In this document: positions 45,087 to 54,699 of the stretch, in pieces | How positions within the stretch are numbered: the first letter of the stretch is position 1 | Layout: each line of letters starts with the position of its first letter | From: Dendrophyllia cribrosa | Taxonomy: Eukaryota; Cnidaria; Anthozoa; Scleractinia; Dendrophylliidae | NCBI GenBank assembly: GCA_024195265.1 | Contig: JAJLRJ010000004.1 | Location: 43,398,068 to 43,462,067 of the forward strand | DNA: 64,000 nucleotides | Reading direction: 5' to 3' | Notes under the pieces: model-generated | Database searches by the model: none | What the model saw: only the letters and a program-made list of their open reading frames with translations | What the model was told of the DNA's origin: nothing | Position numbers and translations under genes: made by a program

Positions 45087-46050
45087 ACCAAAGGAAAATT
45101 GGTCTGAAAGTGGATGTATAAGTACTGTTGTGGACATGGGTCCAGGACAATATGCAGTGGTGTTCTGTTTATTCAGATTGTCTCAATTCAATTCCATTTT
45201 TGAAGCTTGTGAGTGCTATTTCCCAAATTAACCTGTTCCCTTTAAATACTGCTATAGTTTTTGTTCTATATACTGGGTATCAAATAATTGGTAACCCAAT
45301 TCTCTATTTGCTTGAATGGTTGAGATCACAGGAGGTTACTATGTTGATGTACATTCTCGTTACTGGTGTCAATACAGTTCACATAGCCATATAACTATAG
45401 TGAATTTGTATTCAATTTCCGGCCACAGACAACTCATGTTGAAGGTGATGAGGTTCTCAATTTGCATAATCTATGTACTTGCTTTTACACTGATATTGTG
45501 AGGAGATTTAAAATACTGATCGCTGTTCCAATAATAAATATGAAGCACTTATTCTTCGGCCTGTTAAAATATGAAGCAGTAATGTTGATGTGTCATGTGT
45601 TTACCTACATGTATACAGTTGCTATACATTAGCTGGTCATGATTGCTAACAGAAAATTATTTTTTTCCTAACAAATGTTTTTATCCAAATTGTAAACAGA
45701 AATTCTCCTTAATAAACCATTCGAATGTTATTTCTTATTGAACTATTTTATGAAGAATGCTGTAAACTCAAGATACCGTATATGTATACAAAGCACATTT
45801 CACTCAGTTCATTCACAAACAATGCTACATCATGTAAATGTTGTATATTTGGGAAATAATTTCTACCTGTGTGATCTGTAGTTTTGATCATTTATCTGTA
45901 GTTTTGATCATTTAAAAAGTTCCTTAGTGACCTTAGTGAGAATATCAAAAAACATCAAATTACAGTGTGTACTATTTTTCAGTTTGATTATCCTCTCAGT
46001 AGTTTAGCCACTTAAAATCTTTTTTTTTTGCAAAAGCCGGTGATTTGAGC
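45087..46050. other. Non-coding stretch
   Basis: No supported gene. Includes a direct repeat TCTGTAGTTTTGATCATTTA (about 45876 and 45895). Confidence 0.4.
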
Positions 46051-46059
46051 TACATTTCT

Positions 46060-46500
46060 TAATCGCTCTTCTTCTCTGAGTCTTTCCTGCCGTGAATCAG
46101 TGTTTGCTTTTCCCTACCGTATCTGCGTATCAGGCATGAAAAATATTCGTCACGAGTAAGCTTATTTAGCTGATCGTGTAATTCTTGCCGCCTCTCGTTG
46201 CGTCCACAAACAGAATCATTTTGTCCAACACTTCCAGTCGGTGTCGCCTCTCCTGATCGGTTTCGTTCAGAATTCTAATGGCGGCATTTTGTCAAGGCGT
46301 TTGAACCTAGTCAAACGGTGTGCCTAGGCTGTTCGAAGTCTTTGTAATCTATGCTCTCGTTGTCTCTTCGTTGCTCGATCGCGCTGAATTTCAAGTCACC
46401 GTTCAGCGGAGTTTCGGTGGTTAATTTTCTCGGACAAGGATTTCCAGCCACTTGTTGAATTCAGCGTTGTTGTGTTTGCTGTTCTTTCTCATTTGCATCA
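46060..46500 (-). pseudogene. Arg/Glu-rich repeat protein remnant
   Basis: Broken minus frames share an R/E/Q-rich heptad style: RNSAER, then LEIQRDRATKRRQREHRLQR, NETDQERRHRLEVLD and NERRQELHDQLNKLTRDEYF. This resembles STPR-type repeats or the N-terminal repeats of some invertebrate transposon proteins. Stops in every frame. Confidence 0.3.
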
Positions 46501-46639
46501 GAAATTGGTTGTGTTTCACCGAAAGTAAACATTTTTACACTGGGTAAACGGCCGCCGGCACGACCTCCATGAATAAACATGAGAGTGCGCCATTGTCAGC
46601 GGTCGCGATTTTTGTTGCCAGGCAACTGCAGGACACCAT

Positions 46640-46680
46640 CAAGTATATAAATATATATATATATATATATAAATATATTT
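46640..46680. repeat. AT microsatellite
   Basis: (AT)n with AAATATAT interruptions. Confidence 0.85.
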
Positions 46681-46837
46681 TTCGCTCGAATTCACGCGGC
46701 TCAGCTCCCGAGGGACGACAAATTTATTAACCTCGCTACGCTCGGGCCTTCGGCCCTCGCTTCGCGAGGAATTATACATATACAGGCAGTGTAATAAACA
46801 AAAAGTATCTAGCCTCTGGAGCCTCTGGAGCCTCTGC

Positions 46838-47571
46838 ATCCAGAAGTATCTGATGCGCCTTCCAGTGGCTCCATTATTTTGGTGCAATCATCTTCTACTT
46901 CCTTGAGAGATAATATTAATGAGAGATTGCACTGAACATCCCCGTTACAGTTTTTCAGTGACATTTTTTCCAATGTAAAAATAAAGCCATTGTATTCTGC
47001 ATCTTTAAAGTCAAGTACAATAATATAATTATTTGTCTCAAGGATTTTCCATGATTGAAGTTTGAATTCAATTTCGTAGCTTACTTAAATACCCGATGGA
47101 AAGACACCACAAGATCCTCCATCTTGCTTGCCACATAATACTCTGCTGACTGCTTGATAACACCGAGTTTCTTTACTGAAAATGACTAAATTTAAAAGAT
47201 ATGTAAAATCATCATTTCCTATAATGAAATGTCAGAAAATAGTTCCTTTGCTAATTTTGGTTGATGATCACTGGATGCTTCAGCCAAGCAACTACCTCCA
47301 GAAGTATCTGATACTATCATGCACCTTCCAGTGCCTCCATTCTTTAAGTGCAATCATCTTTTACTTCCTTGAGAGACAATAGTAACAAGAGATTGCACTG
47401 AACATCCCCGTAACAGTTTTTTGGTGACATCTTTTCCAAGAACTCGAGTAAAGCCATTATATACCGCACCTTTAAAGTCAACTACAATAATATTATTTGT
47501 CTCAAGGATTTTCAGTTATTAAAGTTCGAATTCATTTTCGTAATACCTTAACCTTAACCTTCGTAATAGCT
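46838..47571 (-). pseudogene. MULE transposase core, tandemly duplicated fragment
   Basis: Two similar units lie here, near 46838-47298 and 47299-47571 (the latter continuing at 49916). Minus-frame traces read LKILETNNIIVVDFKGAVYN, VLGKDVTKKLLRGCSV and SDTSGGSCLAEAS. D-F-x-x-A-x-x-N/A...K-L-L-x-G-C-x-V-H is the mid-core of MULE transposases. Stops and frame breaks are present in both units. Confidence 0.6.
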
Positions 47572-47574
47572 TAA

Positions 47575-49915
47575 CCCTTTCACTACTATATGCAAATGAG
47601 GCCCAACCTCACTGTTCCTGTGACTTAATTAGCCTGCCATAATGATTTCAAACCTAAATCAAAACATATATGCTCAGTAGATTTGGGGGGCAACTGAAGC
47701 AAAATAAAGAACACAGAAATAAAGCTGAAGACTTGTTGTAATTGATTCATAATAAATATATACACACATCACCTTGATACAAATGCAATTTACATTGAAA
47801 GTTAAGACAACTAAATAAAGTTCAAATTTGCCGCCATTGCTATACACAATGCCATTGGTCATTTTGCTTTAATTCTGATCCAACTGTTCTCAGGTAGTAG
47901 CTTTCTGCTATAAATTTAAATATGAAGTTCAATGAAATCAATAGAAACAAAGTTTATCGCAAGAACGAGTCAAAAGTAAGTTACTCGGCCTGATCGTGAT
48001 ACAAATTGTGGCACATCGTTCGGCAAAGTGCAACTTTACACAGACTGCACTCGAAGCGTGTCTCCACCTTGTAACCTTTAGGCGTCCTTCGGCCGGCTTT
48101 GCTGCATAGGACACACTTTCGCTTTCTTCCTTCCACATGGACAGAGACATGGGCTGCTCTGGCGACGGAATGTTCTTGAGGCTCTTGGGATCTTCGTTTT
48201 CTTTGCCTCTGCGAGAAACCATCGATCAGTTGCTTTGCGAGATCAAGCTTGAAGTTGATCATTTCTCGTTTTCCCTGACCATGAGTAGTGCGGTGAAATG
48301 ATTCCAAAACAAACGCGTTACAAACGGATAGGTTGAATAAAAACCAAAAAATGTAGCGATACCACTTTCGGGAAGAATAACCCGTAAAATAAAAAGAACG
48401 AAGTTGATCGGCTCGGTCAACACCTCCCATGTGAGAGGTGTAAACATCTGCTACACGAGGCTTCTCAATATTGAAATTACGGCCGTTCTTTTGTCGTGGA
48501 ACAACACGGGCAGGCTCACTTGGCAACACATTTGTCGATAAGAAAGATACATCTCTCTTGTCATGCCATTTTGTAAATACGAGTTTGCCACGCTGAGCAC
48601 TGACTTTCTCGCCTTGGCGAAGCTTGTTCTTGGAACATGGCGGCAAGTCTTTTCGGTTACACCGAACAGTTCCACAAGCGTATGTGTTTTGAGCAAGCAA
48701 ATGTTCCATCAAAGTGGTGCTGGTAAAAAAATTGTCAAAAAAAACATGTCTGTTTTTGTTAAGAAATGGCCTTGCCATTTTCATAACTACATTGTAGCCA
48801 AGGCCATGTAGACGAACTTGATTACCTTCCTGCCCGAGGTAAACAGCAAAGTTGGTGACATAGCCATTTTGAGAATCGGCGGCCATCCAAACTTTTATTC
48901 TGTATTTTGTTGGCTTTGCAGGCATATATTGACGGAAAGACAGCCGGCCTTTGAAAGCAATCATTGCCTCATCCACGGACAAATTTTTGGAGGGCTCGTA
49001 TGCATTTTGAATATTGTTCAAAACGATGCAAAGGATCGGGCGAATCTTGAACAGCCGATCATAATTTGCGTCGCCACGTGGCGGCTCCGTTTCAGAATTG
49101 CTAAAATGTAAAAACTGGCTAAGTTCTTCGAAGCGATTTTTGGTCATAACGCTTTGGATGCCTGTATTACCCAAGAAAGGATCTGTTGACCAGTACATGG
49201 CAATTCGAGGGAGGTTGTTTATGCCCATAATGCATATGCCAAGGTAGGCCTTCAGTTCGCGATTTGTTATGTCTTTCCACTTTTCGAGACGCGGCGTGTT
49301 TGCTAGCTTTTGGCGAGCATATCGATTTGTCTCCGTCACGATTGTATCAATAATCGAGTCTCCAAACAGTTGACTGAAGAAGTCGTTAGGCGATGGGTTG
49401 TCAGAAACGTTGAATTTCATTCCTTGTCTGCCGCTAAACTCACCAATATCAAAATCCTCGAGTTCATCTGACCACTCGATAGTGTCACTCGCATTCGAGT
49501 CATTGTCGCTTTCGCTGTCGTTTTCATCCTCCTCTAAATCTTTTTCTACTTCCTGAACATCAATATCAGATCCATCTGCTGTATTATTTTCTTCTTCTGA
49601 ACTACCAAAAATATCGTGAAATTGCTCAGCGCTTATAATCGAAGGTTCCGCCATTTCTCTCGCACGCCAAAGCAGTGATCAAAACTTAGCCGCTCCACAC
49701 TCCACACAGGATCACAAATCATATGCGCAGTTGGGTGGATTTGATTGGTCAATATCTCTTATAACAAAAGGAGAACAATGCAGGACAATAAAAATAACTC
49801 TAGGGAGGGAAGGGACAACCAAAAATAGTCATATTCTCTTGGCCGCTTTTGGCCGCTTTAGGAACTGACAGCCATTTCCTGTTGGCCGCTTTTGGCCGCT
49901 TCAGTAGTGAAAGGG
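47575..49915 (-). mobile_element. Complete piggyBac transposon (2.3 kb)
   Basis: Flanked by TTAA (47571-47574 and 49916-49919), the piggyBac target. The ends are 13-bp inverted repeats CCCTTTCACTACT. Near the right end GGCCGCTTTTGGCCGCTT occurs twice (about 49841 and 49883). The insertion splits the second MULE unit; unit 1 keeps the empty site (GCTTACTTAAATACC at about 47078). One intact gene. Confidence 0.94.
47981..49654 (-). CDS. piggyBac transposase, intact
   Basis: 557 aa from ATG at 49654 (AATGGCG context). Order: an acidic N-terminus (1-75) and the insertion/dimerisation region with PRIAMYWSTDPFLGN (150-164). The catalytic acidic residues are Asp228 (LSVDEAMIAFKGR), Asp307 (HVFFDNFFTS) and Asp413 (SHMGGVDRADQLRSF), the DDD triad of the family. 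Next are YSSRKWYRYIFWFLFNLSVC, a basic linker (KRRSQEP) and a C-terminal Cys-rich domain CVLCSKAGRRTPKGY ... CSLCKVALC ... CHNLYH that binds the ends. Resembles PGBD-like animal transposases. No frameshift or stop, and the termini are intact, so it may be active. Confidence 0.95.
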   Translation of the reverse strand: MAEPSIISAEQFHDIFGSSEEENNTADGSDIDVQEVEKDLEEDENDSESDNDSNASDTIEWSDELEDFDIGEFSGRQGMKFNVSDNPSPNDFFSQLFGDSIIDTIVTETNRYARQKLANTPRLEKWKDITNRELKAYLGICIMGINNLPRIAMYWSTDPFLGNTGIQSVMTKNRFEELSQFLHFSNSETEPPRGDANYDRLFKIRPILCIVLNNIQNAYEPSKNLSVDEAMIAFKGRLSFRQYMPAKPTKYRIKVWMAADSQNGYVTNFAVYLGQEGNQVRLHGLGYNVVMKMARPFLNKNRHVFFDNFFTSTTLMEHLLAQNTYACGTVRCNRKDLPPCSKNKLRQGEKVSAQRGKLVFTKWHDKRDVSFLSTNVLPSEPARVVPRQKNGRNFNIEKPRVADVYTSHMGGVDRADQLRSFYFTGYSSRKWYRYIFWFLFNLSVCNAFVLESFHRTTHGQGKREMINFKLDLAKQLIDGFSQRQRKRRSQEPQEHSVARAAHVSVHVEGRKRKCVLCSKAGRRTPKGYKVETRFECSLCKVALCRTMCHNLYHDQAE

Positions 49916-50295
49916 TTAATACCTCATGGAGAGACACACCATAAGATCCTCTATCTTGCTTGTCACATAATACTCTGCTGACTGCTTGATAACGCAGAGT
50001 TTCTTTACTGAAAATAACTAAATTTAAAAGGTATGGGAAAACATCATTTCCCATGAACACAATGTCAGAAAATAGTTCCTCTGCTTCGTCCAGCAGTTTG
50101 TACTGATACCGTGACATAAAAAAGGCATGTTTTCGTCCAGGTGTAAATAAATACTCTACACCCTCCATTTGCTACTTGCCTCGTTTACTTGTTCACTAAG
50201 CTCCGACCCTGAGACATATTGTTCATTTTCGACTTTTTCATGTATCTTCTCAAAATCGAGGATTTTTCAGTAGGGGCTTGAGCTCTTTACTTAGG
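49916..50295 (-). pseudogene. MULE transposase, upstream part of the split unit
   Basis: The frame from about 50168 reads GRKHAFFMSRYQYKLLDEAE, ELFSDIVFMGNDVFPYLLNL and VSRVLCDKQDRGSYGVSL. In MULE relatives this sits just ahead of the D-F-x-x-A segment seen at 46838-47571, so the two were contiguous before piggyBac insertion. Segment 50170-50292 matches 44098-44222. Confidence 0.6.
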
Positions 50296-50469
50296 GAGTT
50301 TAGGGTCAATTTTTACTCATGACTTTCAGGCTTGAAATTACTGCCAAAAGATTCTCCCATTTTTTCTGAACATTTTGGTTTTTAAATGAAGGAAATCGGT
50401 CACATAGAAGCAAAGTTATGAATTTTGAAATATTTTTTTAATTAACAAAAATGTGGAAATTATAATATA

Positions 50470-50880
50470 AGAGAAAGTATGGATTATATGAATATTGAGT
50501 GGCACCAGAAATGACGATAAATGTACTTTCTGTCAAAATAAAACGGAGAAACTGTTGCATTTATTTTGGTAATGTGAAAAACGCAATTGTTTTGGAGTAG
50601 TATTTCTACATGGTTTCAGGCTTGTCAATTAGTTATAAAGGATATGCCATTACATGTAGCAACCGCCTTGGGTCTGAGGCCGGATACTTCTAAATACAAA
50701 TTACAAATTAACTTTTGTTTATTAATTGCGAAATATTTTATTTGGATCTGCAGACAAAAAGAATGCATACCAGAGCTAGAAGATTTCCTAAGATATTTGA
50801 AACAAATCCATCAAATGGAGAAGAACAATCCTTTCGTTTCAAAGAAATGGGATCCTCTTTTGCGTCCCCTTTAATGTGCT
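50470..50880 (+). pseudogene. LINE 3'-end fragment (L1/Tx1-like)
   Basis: The plus strand reads ISTWFQACQLVIKDMPLHVA, LGLRPDTSKYKLQINFCLLI, AKYFIWICRQKECIPELEDF and FVSKKWDPL, the C-terminal tail of an ORF2 protein of the same broad group as the LINE at 12381-19098. A zinc-knuckle trace lies upstream (FCQNKTEKLL). 5'-truncated, as is usual for LINE insertions. Confidence 0.65.
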
Positions 50881-52485
50881 GAAATGCACTGACCCTTGGT
50901 TCCGAAAAATAATGTTAGCTTGTTTTTACACCAACCCATTTTTTATTCAAAAAAGATATCTGGCCCAAACTTTCGACCCAATAGCACTTCTGCACTACTT
51001 ACTACTTTTTTTTTTTAAAGTACTCGGATGTTTTTCTTCCTTTTTTTTCTTTTTTTTTTAACTTAATATATATAGTTTATTCCGATTGTACACTTTCTTT
51101 TTCTTCAATACTGTTACTAATAATATTAATAATAACAATTGTATTCATGTATATTTGAAAAAAATTCAATTAAAAAAAAATGACCTTTCCAATAACATTT
51201 TCAGCCATAACTTCATAACTAAGCAAGGTATCAACTTGAAACTTGGCCATGATATAGAACTTTCACGAGGGCTATCATTTAAAGTGTCAATCAAGTTGCC
51301 ATGGCGACCCTGATGACGTCATCAGGTAAATAAATGACAATAACAAAATATTGATCAAAATTGTGAAAATTTCATCTGTAAACAAAGAAATTCAAAATAC
51401 AAAGTTAAACTATATCTGGATCCAAACCGAGTTTATAAAACCTTTGTGACAAGGTTACACATTTCTTTTAAGGGTTTCCTTTTTCCCATAAGTAAGAAGG
51501 TCTCTTTCCTTTCACAACCTCACAAGTGATGTTTTGTTGAGGACATCAAGTGTTGACAATGACTTGTCATTCATGTCATTTAGTTCGGGTTGAGTTTCGC
51601 CAGAACCACATTCAATTCAATACCTAAAAATTGAACCATGTGCACAGTGTATCAATAAAAATATTTTTTATATTGTTGGAGTGGTTTTCCATGCCATCCC
51701 GCAGAGGAAAGAAGGATGAAGGCCTGCACAGTGTAATAGATGTAACAGATGCTATTCAGTACAGTTGAACCTCTCTACAATGGTCACCTTAAAACAAACC
51801 TTTCTGGCCGTTCAGAGAGGTGGCTGTCATGGGGAGGTTATCAATTTGAGCATTTGATCGAGTCAATGAGAAGTTGGGAGAAGAAAACGTGGCTGTTGTG
51901 GAGAGGTGGATGTTATGGGGAGGTGGCTGTTACTAGTTATGCAATTATGCAAAATAAATATTTTATATAATAGATTAGAACACAGAGCACAGACAAAAAT
52001 CAACCAGATACCGCAAATGTATGCATGTACCTACCATACACAAAGAAGACAAAGGGTGTTTTTGTCATATAAAGTCATTCTTAAAATACATAATGCTCAT
52101 TAGCTATTAACTTTAACTGCAAAAGAAAAAATGTTACGCGTAGTGTCCAAAATGGCCTCATTTTTGGTGACTTTTATAAAATTTTCTCTTTTATTCAACC
52201 TTGTATGCAAAACTAAAATTGTTCACAGGGAGACATTAATAAACTTTAGTTTTTTACCAAATCTCAACTTAATCTGAATTTTCATAATTTCAAACGAATT
52301 AAATTAAGTGTGAACTGTAGTCGTGTACACCAGTAGCCTGCGCCAGGCCTGATCATATCAGTAACATTTATATATTATAGAACATCAAGAAAAAAAAACA
52401 GTGTCTGATAAATCCCTTTAACATAATTTTATTACTCAGTCAGTATCCCGGCATTTAGCAGAGTGCAGTAGGATACATTATGCCA
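50881..52485. other. LINE 3' UTR and miscellaneous repeats
   Basis: T-rich tracts (51003-51060) and repeat-like sequence. No genes. The LINE fragment and this stretch separate the MULE N-terminus at 52486 from its continuation at 50295. Confidence 0.4.
51760..51945. repeat. pogo/Tigger-like MITE fragment
   Basis: Starts CAGTTGAACCTCTCTACAAT, a common terminal sequence of pogo-like elements. Internal repeats of GGTGGCTGT-ATGGGGAGG follow. The other terminus and a TA duplication were not clear. Confidence 0.5.
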
Positions 52486-52690
52486 CTAGATATGGCAGGA
52501 CAATGCAAATGTACAATTTGCAAAACTGCATACTTTTATCCCCTCGCATGGTGCATGCTTTAGGGTAATTTCGGTATTTTTGCCTTTTATTTTTATTTGA
52601 CACTCTTTTGTTGTTGTGTGTCTCTTGGACAGCTGGTTATCTGCCCACGTGAAATGTGGTCTCTGATGGGATGAGTATACTTTGTTTTTA
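52486..52690 (-). pseudogene. MULE N-terminal fragment, second copy
   Basis: The frame reads RPHFTWADNQLSKRHTTT, then IKIKGKNTEITLKHAPCEGI and KVCSFANCTFALS. It is about as long as, and clearly related to, 44515-44690. H-A-P-C-x-G-x-K-V-C-x-x-x-x-C is the start of the zinc finger. Confidence 0.55.
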
Positions 52691-52732
52691 GCAACTTTAG
52701 CATCTACACTCATTACATGACCAGCACATCGT

Positions 52733-53074
52733 TCATGAGCTCCAGGCCATCAAGCTGAAAATTTTGACTCCCGCTACAAAACTGTTTGTAAAATCTAGGC
52801 AATATTGGCAGAACATTTTCCCGGCTTCTTCATCGTACACCAGCCACTCAAATTCCTTTCTCCATGCTTCCTTGAAAGCTCTTTCCTTTCTAGCTGTTTT
52901 GGCTTTGGTTGGCTCGGAATCTTCACAGTGAATGCCACTTGACTCACTCATAGTGGAACTTGTGGAGACTGTACTCGAAGAGCCTGTGCTAGTTGAAGCT
53001 TCTTTATCTTTGCTTGTACTTTGCTCTGTGCCATTAAAGTAGCTTAACAAAGAAAAACTGTGGCGAGCTGCCAT
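52733..53074 (-). pseudogene. TTF/BED-type zinc-finger exon of a hAT element
   Basis: ATG at 53074 opens AARHSFSLLSYFNGTEQ. Then Ser/Thr-rich sequence, KERAFKEAWRKEFEWLVYDE and GKMFCQYCLDF. W-L-x-x-D-x-E-x-x-x-M-x-C-x-x-C is the zinc-finger opening seen in ZNF862-like hAT transposases. The histidine half and catalytic core are not found nearby. Confidence 0.5.
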
Positions 53075-53129
53075 AATTGTTGCTTGTTTTATCCGCGACA
53101 CGAGAGAACCTAAAAACGGCACGGCACCA

Positions 53130-53579
53130 GATCAAAATTCACTTTCCCACCATGTTGCTATCTACAGCGCATGCTCGAACCAGTTTCTCTCAATTTTCAA
53201 GATGGCATCGCAGCATTCGTCTTTGCACAATCGTAAATAAAAAGTATAGATTTGCATGATTCAGATTATTAAAAATATGATACAGCTAAATTTTTTTAAA
53301 GATACTTTCATTTATTGTCACTGAGACATCTTTATCTGTTTTTCCATTTATTTCCTTGAGAAAGGCTCCTTGTTCTTCAAATGTGGGACGTGCTAGTCGC
53401 ACTTTTTATTTTTTTGGTGGAAAAGAAGCGTGGTTGTGTCTCCATGTTCTTGTTAGCTGGAGCATCCTTGTTGCTCTTAAGAGGGATAACGTCTTGGTCA
53501 TGTTGATCTTTAAAGGAAACAAACAAGCTTGGGCTGCGCTGATTTGTTTTTATAGCTGTTTAAGAGCAGGGAAATAATT
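53130..53579. other. No supported gene
   Basis: Minus-strand coding-like traces (QACLFPLKINMTKT, then LQLTRTWRHNHASFPPKK) but no recognisable family and several stops. Confidence 0.3.
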
Positions 53580-54690
53580 GCAGCTATTCAGCTCTTCCAT
53601 GATTTGCATAAGGGTGCCTTTGATTCTTCCTTTTAAAGCGTCATTGTCATCTGGACGGGATCGAATCCAAGTTGGGATGTTTTGAATTTCTTCCACTTGT
53701 TGCTGGCCTGAATATATAGACCTAAAATCAGGGTCCTCGTCCAGATGTTTTGAGGATTGTGCAATTTGATTCGCTTCACTTGGTAGATATGCTTACAGGT
53801 GGTGTTCATTATAAGTGAGTCAGGGCTGGTGCAGGTGAATGAATGGATGCAGAGTTCACACTTAGCACATGACGTCCTACATGTGTCGTTTTGATGGATG
53901 CTACTGGAACTTCCATGACCTCATAACATGTCTTGCCTTTTTTGGAAAGAACTTTCCATTTTCCATCAACGACCTCCACGGAGCCTGCTGTAATTATGCC
54001 GCTCACATATCATGTTAATGTGATAACTCAACTTTTCTTTTGTCATTTTGATCAGCCTGTCAAACAAATCCCATATCGCGAGCATACTTCAAAAAATTCA
54101 CCAAATAGTTGTCCACATGCTTGTCTTTTTTACCGTTGAGGTATATTCTGTTAAAAACTCAGTGGGAAGCCTTGACATACCTTAATTGACATTAATTTCG
54201 AGACCTATTCTGCAGCAAAAGGCCTATGCATTTTTGTTACCCATTCTCAACTGAAGTAAGTATAGAATTGTTTGCATTTGGCACCAGTTTTCAGTCGGCT
54301 AAGAAGAGCCTCCAAACAGTCATTAACCATGGTTTCTTGTGTTTGCTGCAGGACTATCCTTAGCATTTTGTAAACTTCAGCTTTAGTGGCATTGTCTCCA
54401 ATTTTTTTCGTTATTCTTCCTTGCAGGCTTTATCCACATCAGTGCCACGTGCAGACGAGTTTGATGGGCCTGGGATCACCCATTACGGCCAGCCAAACAT
54501 TGTAAAATTGTGGCCCCATGTCACTCATTTCGCGGTGATACCACAACTCTTCTTTATCTCGCTAAAAAGATTGTCATTGTTGCAAAGTCCTTGTGGCTTG
54601 ACAAACACCATGCCGCAGGGAACCCTTGACCAAACTTGTCAATTTGGCCTTATGTGTTTAATCACGAAGAGGATTAATTAAGTAAGTAAT
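53580..54690 (-). pseudogene. SWIM-type MULE transposase remnant
   Basis: The upper part (about 54600-54250) reads MSDMGPQFYNVWLAVMG, KLVCTWHVDKAWKEELRKKI and LEALLSRLKTGAKCKQFYTY. S-D-M/D-A-x-x-F-Y-N-A-W with C-T-W-H-V-x-R/K-A-W is the third catalytic block of a MULE family of marine invertebrates. The lower part reads DKHVDNYLVNFLKYARDMGF, then CELCIHSFTCTSPDSLIMNT and CKHIYQVKRI, a SWIM zinc finger (final C-x-H). Multiple stops. Confidence 0.55.
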
Positions 54691-54699
54691 ATTAATAGT

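Noticed and set aside
44899..45150. Frames encoding long poly-Gly and poly-Pro
   Set aside because: They are translations of the poly-C run and its complement, with no flanking coding signal.
38725..52413. A 13.7-kb element bounded by TTAA plus AGGGAT
   Set aside because: Only about 10 bp match between TTAAAGGGAT at 38725 and its complement near 52404, and the interior sequences diverge at once; chance is likely.
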